Shown one piece after another: positions 57,769-64,000 of a stretch of 64,000 nt of DNA (the stretch's first letter is position 1; every line of letters begins with the position of its first letter). Source of the stretch: Nageia nagi (Eukaryota > Pinophyta); NCBI GenBank assembly GCA_050084985.1, contig JBITNC010000001.1:122326001-122390000 (forward strand), written 5' to 3'. The notes under the pieces are model-generated. The model was not told where the DNA came from, did no database searches, and was given only the letters and a program-made list of their open reading frames with translations. Position numbers and translations under genes: made by a program.

Positions 57769-60430
57769 ATGACCGCTAAGAAAATGCAAGAACACCCATT
57801 TGAAATACAAGAAATAGATCCAAACAATATGGATCTGATAGAATATTCAGTTAGGAGGCCACCTCCTTTAGATGAATCAGATCCATGGGTAGTTCGTTAT
57901 GAAAGTAAAGATTGGGATTGGGGTTATGATCAATCTAGATTGCAAAGACAAAGTATAGAAGATCCTATTACCAAGGCTAGAATGCAAGTGTTAGATTAAG
58001 AGTTAATTGAAATTCATCATCACCTAGCTAATTATAGGGCTATTCCTAAGACATCTTCTAGTTTATCAGGAGATGTTGAAAAACTAAATCATAGGCGTAA
58101 TAACTTAGAAATGTACGAGGATAAATCTCAGGCCGAAACCATAGTGGTACCAGAGACTAAGCCATATAAAGTTAAATATGAAAGAGTCATTCGTCTATTA
58201 TCAAATGGTCAAAATGTTAGTTCTTTAATTTGAAAAGAGGGATCTTCTTTTTCTCATAAATCTCTCAAATTATGAAAAAATGAAGTATCAATACCTATGA
58301 GTAATTTATCTCAAAGAGCTCCTTCAATGAAGAAAATGGAGAAATCTTATTCTTCAAATGGAGGATTACATAGAAGGACATCTAAGTACAAAATAGAAGA
58401 GATACCTTCTTATGAAGAACTAGAAGAATGATGATTATATAAAACAAAAGCTAGTCAAAAATTCATGAAAATATATGCTAATGATATTAAAAAGGCCACA
58501 GAAATGCAATATCTTCTAAAGGAAGAAAATAGAAAAGTTAATGAATTCATTCAAATTCAAGAACAAGAAAATAAATTAAAAGAAATGGAAGATAAACTTC
58601 TTAGAGATAAAAGAAATTCAGAGAACAAGAACAAGTAAACAAAGAAAGAAATGAGTTCCTAGAATAAGAAAAGAAAATACTTCATAAAGAACATGAGATT
58701 CAACTTCATTTACAGGAATTACAACTTGAGGAATTAGAGAATGAAAAAATAAGAAGGAACAATATCTACATATGGAGAAAGAAAAACAAAGACAGTGGGA
58801 TGAATATCAAAAAATAAAAAATTTGAAACCTAAATCTCCTGAAGGAAGTCAAATACAAAGATATCGAGATCCTTCCTTAGACAAACAAGAAGCGATGGAT
58901 AAAGAGATAGCCATTTTGTTACAAAAGGAAATGGATAAAGAATTAGAACTTCAAAAATTATATGATAAACAAAAGCAAGATTCCATTAAAAGTTGGGTTG
59001 AACAAACCCAAAATCAAACAAAACAACCTTATTACAAAGGAAAAGATCTATATGGAAAAGGTATATCACAAAAACCTCCTAAAATACCTATTCTGCAACA
59101 ACATTCACCTCTTAAAATATTGTCTCCACCACCATCAGAGTTTCCTTCTAACTATGAGTCTTACACTTCAAGATTAATTTCAAAAAGGATTCGAATACTC
59201 GAAGATATCATAAACACACTCAAGGTCATAGAATCGATAAAGAATTAGAAGACTTTATGAAGAATTTTATAAATAGAGAAATGAATGTTCAAGGACTTCA
59301 AAAGTTAAATTATAAAAATATTTGCAATGAACCTATTCATCCAAGTGTTCCAAAAAAGAAACTACCATATAGGTTTGAATTTCCAAAAATAGAGTCATTT
59401 AAAGGAAGAGAAGACCCTAAAGAACATTTGAAAAAATTTACATTTTCTAGCTATCAGATAGCCAATGATGACTCATTAATGTTACGTATATTTCCTATGA
59501 CACTTGCAAGTCAAGCTTTAGATTGGTATAATAGTTTACCTATGCATAGTTTATGTACGTTCGAACAATTGGCTAATCAATTTCTTGAAACATTTTAGAA
59601 TCAATATTAAAGAAAGATCTTCAATTACTGATCTTACAAGATTACAACAGTTTCCTAATGAAACTATACAAGATTACATCTCAAGATGGCAGGCTATACT
59701 CACTAGTATGCCTTATACAATACCATAAGAAGAATTGGTTAAATTATTTAGTCAAAGTTGTTTAAGACCAATAGTTAGTGTTCTCTAAATTCAACAACAT
59801 AGAACTTTTGAAGAAGCTATTGCTCAGGTAGTAGTTATAGAAAGAGTTAAAATTCAAGATGGAGAACTAAAACTCAAGAAAAAAGAATACAAAAAGGGTA
59901 ATCAATATGAAAACAATACTAAACAACCATAAAATAATCAAATAGCTATGACAAAAAATTCTGATCAAGCTTCAAAAATCAAAGAAAATGTTGAACCTAA
60001 GCCTGAAAGAAATTTTACCCCATTACCAAAACCATTAGCTGAAATACTTAAAAAATTATGTGATAATGGTATGATTACATTACCTGATATAAAACCTAAA
60101 AATCCTAATGCTAAAGGAAGCAAAATGGTATAAAGAGAATGAATTTTGTGCTTATCATAGGAAAAAGGACATAATACAAATAAATGTCGAACTTTACAAC
60201 ATAAAATTCAAGACTTGATAGATAGTCGAAAAATAGATGTGGATAATCCTATTGTGCCTTTGAATCAAAATTTAGGGATATATCAAAACCCCTTACCTTC
60301 ACATCAGGCTATCAATGTGGCAATTATGCCAAACCAAATGAACTATACATGGAATAATAAGGATATACCATTTATAGGAACTATAGATGATTCAATACAT
60401 ATAATTGGTATAGCTACAAGAGCATAAAAT
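57769..60430 (+). pseudogene. Gypsy gag pseudogene (element H)
   Basis: Opens MTAKKMQEHPFEIQEIDPNN. A long lysine/glutamate-rich coiled-coil region (about 58440-59000, including WDEYQKIKNLKPKS) follows. Then comes the Retrotrans_gag core at 59257-59598 (YRFEFPKIESFKGREDPKEH and LASQALDWYNSLP), continued after a frame change by TIQDYISRWQAILTSMPYT. Near 60150-60220 a remnant of the plant gypsy knuckle reads KGHNTNKCRTLQHKIQDLID. Several single-base shifts and stops (for example at 57997, 58234, 58277) split it. It is longer than most gypsy Gags, as usual in Tat/Ogre relatives. Confidence 0.85.
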
Positions 60431-60618
60431 ATTAGAATAAATAGGATAATCCATGAAAAAATCAATCGATACCAAACCCAATTAATATACAACCTATACC
60501 TCCTCCGCAACAACCTAAAGTTTCGATAAATGGTGCTCTTCAATGGTAATTAAAAATGTCTCCAGTTAAGATGACCTTATTTGAATTATTACAATAGTCT
60601 GAGAGTTATAGGGAAGTT

Positions 60619-61402
60619 ATGAATCAAATTCTACAAGAAATTCAAGTGGATATTAGTAACCCTGATAATTTTATTTCAATAGTTGAAAGTTTGAGGATAT
60701 CTCAACAACCTAGTATCACCTTCTATGAACAAGAAAAATTAAATAACGATGGACTAGGCAGACTTGATCCACCTTTACATATAATTGGTAAAGTAGATGG
60801 GAAATTATTTAAAAGAATTCTAATAGATGAAGGTTTAGCTATAAATATAATTTTAGATGTTGCATACAAAAATTTCAATTTATTCAGATTTGCTTATTTT
60901 AGCTCCTTCTTTACAAATTAGGGCATTTAATGATGCAGTGTGTTCAACTTTAGGATCAATAGTGCTACCGATTACAGTAGGGGCTAAAACTGTTCAAACT
61001 TTATTACATATAATTGAAGGAAATATTATACAATACAATGTTCTTTTAGGACATCCATGGATTAGAGAAATGCAATGTGTTCCATCAACTTATCATGGAT
61101 GTTTAAAATACATCTATAAAGGTAAAGTTCATTGTGTGTTTCAAGATCTAGATCCTTATTCACATTGTAATTTAATTTTTGATCCAAATAAAGTGACCTT
61201 ACCATCTCCTAATTTATCAACCATATTAATGAACAAAAATATGAATCAATCTAAAGTCATAAAAGGAAGAAGTGACATAGCTATACAAGATAAAGATACT
61301 TGGGAAAAAGTTGCTAAAACTTTAGATAAAAAATATGGAGCTTCTTCATCAAAACAATTGAATACTACATCTAATAATGACTCATCTAATGTATATCAGT
61401 AA
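60619..61402 (+). pseudogene. Gypsy protease pseudogene (element H)
   Basis: The frame 60619-60921 holds PPLHIIGKVDGKLFKRILID followed by EGLAINII, where the retropepsin motif D-(S/T/G)-G reads D-E-G. A frameshift near 60890 moves to 60857-61402 with FNDAVCSTLGSIVLPITVG and then NVLLGHPWIREMQCVPSTYH and CLKYIYKGKVHCVF. The L-L-G-H-P-W-I ending parallels L-L-G-R-P-W-I in G. The altered active site may be an inactivating change. Confidence 0.85.
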
Positions 61403-61413
61403 AAATTAAATTA

Positions 61414-61910
61414 ATGGATTTAGGGATGGGAGAATATGACATAGATGATGTTGTGTTTAATATACCTTTAGCACAAGAAATGGGAAGATTATCTGAATCA
61501 CCTAGTGTAATTGGACAAATAGTACCTTTAGGAGAAGTACCTAATCAGACAATGTTTATCTATGCAGGGATAGTAGATCCTATGTCAACAATACCCAATC
61601 AAACATATGAAGGAAATTTCAATAATGATATGAAATATTTATCACCATGTTCAAGAACATTTATCTTAAACTATTTTAACAAATGTAATTGGCAAGGACG
61701 AGGATTGGGTTGATATGAACAGGGTTCACGAGAAATAATTGAATTACAATACCAAGATCCCACTGATAAAAGGGGATTAGGTTATCAAAATGAATATAAA
61801 AATCTTGCTAATTTAAGAAATTTAGGAGAAGAGAATTTGGATTATAATGAAGAAATTTTAGAGAAAGAATCCATAGTACAAGAAATTATTGATATAAGAG
61901 AAGAATAATT
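61414..61910 (+). pseudogene. G-patch-like linker between protease and RT (element H)
   Basis: The frame 61414-61713 ends CNWQGRGLG, then a stop, then YEQGSREIIELQYQDPTDKR and GLGYQNE. The G-x-G-L-G ... G-L-G-Y spacing is that of a G-patch, a short RNA-binding segment known in some retroelement polyproteins. An acidic stretch follows (NLGEENLDYNEEILEKE) to a stop at about 61907. A single TGA interrupts the motif, where TGG or CGA would fit. Confidence 0.6.
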
Positions 61911-62439
61911 AAGTGAAATGGATGTCTCAGAAGGTGTCGAAATGCTCTTTATTAATAATATTGAGCCACCCTAGAATCATTCATGCTCACCAAGTGATAT
62001 ACAGGAAAAATAAATAAAAATGCTGAATCATCAATCATTCCATATTCAGATATACCATCGATAAATATGATTACAATAAAAGAGAATGATATTGAAGATC
62101 AAAATAATGAACAAATAGATGAAATTAACGAAAATCAAAATTTAATCAAAATAATTGCCAATACTTCTATAGATGAAGTAATTGCTAATTTCTCTCTTAT
62201 ATCATCTAATCCTTCGGTACATGAATTCAAAAATGTAGATCACATATTTGGTTCCTATGAAAATCAAGTATGTACAAATGAACAAACTTAAGAATACGAT
62301 GAAGAATATAGTGTTAATGACAATGGTTTGATACCAGTACCGAATCAATTAGTAAGAAGGGTCGCATATGCTTACTGAAAAAGTCTTAGAAATAAATATT
62401 AGTAATGATCCTCAAAATCCTAAAATTATTCAATTAGGA

Positions 62440-63215
62440 GAAAACCTCACGGAAAATGAACAAGAAGAAATTATAACCTTATTAAAAGAATAAGAAAAGG
62501 TATTCACATGGTCATATGTAGACATGCCTGGAATAGATCCTAAATTAGTAGTACATAATTTAGCATTAAAGTCTGATGCTAAAATTGTTAAACAAAAATT
62601 ACGTAAAATGCATCCTACTATAGCATTAATGGTAAAAGAAGAACTCCAAAAATTATTAGAAGCTAAATTTATACAACCTATAGATTATTTAGATTGGATA
62701 TGTAATATGGTACCTGTAAAAAAACCAAGTGAAAAAATAAGAATATGCACAGATTTTTGTGATCTTAACAAAGCTTGTCCTAAGATGATTTCCCTCTACC
62801 TAGCATTGATAGTTTGGTAGACTTGATAGCAAGACATGATATGTTATCATTAATGGATGGGTTTTTTGGTTATAATCAAATAAAAATAGCTACTGAAGAT
62901 CAACATAAAACAATTTTATAACTCCTTGGGGTACCTTTTGTTATAAAGTTATGCCTTTTGGATTAAAAAATGCTAGGGCAACTTATCAAAGGGCTATGAC
63001 TTATATATTCCATGATTATATGCATGACATAGTAGAAGATTATGTCGATGATTTGTTGGTTAGATCTAAATATCGAGTAGATCATGGAAAAGACCTAATT
63101 AAAGTCTTAGATAGATTACTAGAACATAAAGTAAGATTAAATCCAAAAAAATGTGTTTTTGGTGTAACTTCAGAAAAATTATTAGGATTTATTGTGTCCC
63201 TGATGAGGAATTGAA
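62440..63215 (+). pseudogene. Gypsy reverse transcriptase pseudogene (element H)
   Basis: Begins with FTWSY-like text (VFTWSYVDMPGIDPKLVVH region). It continues KIVKQKLRKMHPTIALMVKE, IQPIDYLDWICNMVPVKKPS and KIRICTDFCDLNKACPK, then after a one-base loss DDFPLPSIDSLVDLIARHDM and FGYNQIKIATEDQHKT. After a second shift near 62920 comes VMPFGLKNARATYQRAMTYI, with YVDD at 63041-63052 intact, then a V-R-L-N-P-K-K-C segment. Two frameshifts are the main lesions. Confidence 0.9.
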
Positions 63216-63239
63216 ATAGATCCTAGTAAAGTGAAGGCA

Positions 63240-64000
63240 GTAGTAGACATGCCACCTCCTACAAATCTAAAACAATTACAAAGTTTATAGGGCAAGTTAC
63301 AAGCCATTAGAAGGTTTATAGCTCAACTTTCTAATAAATGTAAGCATTTACAAAATTATTAAAAAAGGGAATCAAATATCATTGGGGCAAAGAGAAACAA
63401 GATGCATTCGATGAAATTAAAAGATATTTATTATCTCCTCCTGTCTTAAGTCCACTAAGAAAAGATGTACCCTTTTTGTTATATATCTCTGCTACTAAAA
63501 TACTTTAGGAACAATGCTTGCTCAAAAGAATGAACACAATAAAGAACAAGCTATATATTATCTGAGTAGAACCCTTGTGAGCTATGAGATTAAGTACATA
63601 TATTTGGAAAAATTATGTCTTGTTGTCATTTTTTCTACTAAAAAACTTTGACATTATATGCTTAATCATACAACATATGTCATCTCTAAAGTGGATCCAT
63701 TGAAATATATGATGAATAAAACCTATCAAAATTCAAGAACTGCAAGTGGATAATGCACTTATCTGAATTTGATTTACATTTTATTGGACAAAAGTCAATA
63801 AAAGGACAAGTAATTATTGATTATCTGCTAATGCTCCATTTAAAGATAATAAACCCCTTGTCATTGAATTACCCAATGATGGGGTGTTTCAATTAGATGA
63901 AATTGAAATACCTATAGAACCTGAAGACATTGGGATATGACAATACACTTTGATGGTTCTCGATGTGAACAAGGTGGTGGAGCAGTGTTGTATTTATAAC
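63240..64000 (+). pseudogene. Gypsy RNase H region (element H), cut by the window edge
   Basis: Text includes AVVDMPPPTNLKQLQSL, KGIKYHWGKEKQDAFDEIKR and YLLSPPVLSPLRKDVPFLLY, the tether and RT-linked RNase H, with stops after it. From 63936 MTIHFDGSRCEQGGGAVLYL begins a second RNase H-type fold (D of F-D-G-S is the catalytic residue) and meets a stop at the edge. Integrase is expected next, beyond the window. Confidence 0.8.

Larger units (their letters stand above)
54984..64000 (+). mobile_element. Ty3/gypsy element H (large, Tat/Ogre- or Athila-like), open to the right
   Basis: Starts TGTAGACACCTAAAAATGTC at 54984, a start typical of plant Tat/Ogre-type LTRs, directly behind gtgac in copia D gag (probable 5-bp target copy). 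A long LTR/leader region follows to about 57768, then gag (57769-60430), protease (60619-61402), a G-patch-like linker (61414-61910), reverse transcriptase (62440-63215) and RNase H (63240-64000). The integrase and 3' LTR lie beyond the window. Frameshifts and stops are fewer per kb than in G, in agreement with its younger place in the nest. Confidence 0.88.

Noticed and set aside
58440-59250. Host coiled-coil protein gene
   Set aside because: Although lysine/glutamate-rich, it lies in frame order between the gypsy gag start and the Retrotrans_gag core, and fits an extended Gag.

Overview
The window looks like nuclear DNA of a seed plant with a large, slowly purged genome. It is strongly AT-rich. 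I recognise no intact host gene, no rRNA or tRNA, and no plastid or mitochondrial DNA. Almost everything recognisable is a decayed plant transposable element: L1-type LINEs with DUF4283-like ORF1, Ty1/copia and Ty3/gypsy LTR elements, and an En/Spm (CACTA) DNA transposon. The gene-poor, deeply nested, heavily mutated layout resembles gymnosperm intergenic DNA, but a large angiosperm genome cannot be excluded.

Layout. 1-8.2 kb: unrecognised AT-rich DNA with two local tandem duplications (131 bp perfect, 181 bp diverged), a triplicated exon-like block and a GC-richer island. 8.2-35.3 kb: one minus-strand LINE appears to be split in two. Its 3' half (8215-12567) and 5' half (33834-35330) break inside the same endonuclease domain, and 21.3 kb lies between them. 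That interior holds copia element A (12568-about 20845, 5' LTR missing), with copia element B nested in it (15465-19091, paired LTRs, PBS, PPT, 5-bp target duplication). It also holds a CACTA remnant (about 21041-33833) with a minus-strand TNP2-type transposase, a minus-strand SET-domain relic, a 57-bp coding repeat, a telomere-like satellite, a gypsy integrase relic, a plus-strand spliced gene and a right terminus ending TAGTG.

35.3-48.3 kb: diverged direct repeats, a near-perfect 161-bp foldback (36575-36735), a plus-strand LINE relic (about 36.8-42.0 kb), a truncated copia copy E (44215-about 45815), a 191-bp tandem satellite and a (CT)n(CA)n microsatellite. 48.3-64 kb: a minus-strand gypsy element G is interrupted at 52616 by plus-strand copia element D. 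D is interrupted inside gag at 54984 by plus-strand gypsy element H, which runs off the window before its integrase.

How the parts relate. Copia copies A, D and E share LTR and leader sequence, and B is a related non-autonomous copy. Gypsy elements G and H belong to related lineages (YVDD reverse transcriptase, a similar protease C-terminus). The nesting gives relative ages: LINE before A and CACTA, A before B, and G before D before H. The most unusual content is the SET-domain relic beside the CACTA transposase and the divergent layout of that transposon.
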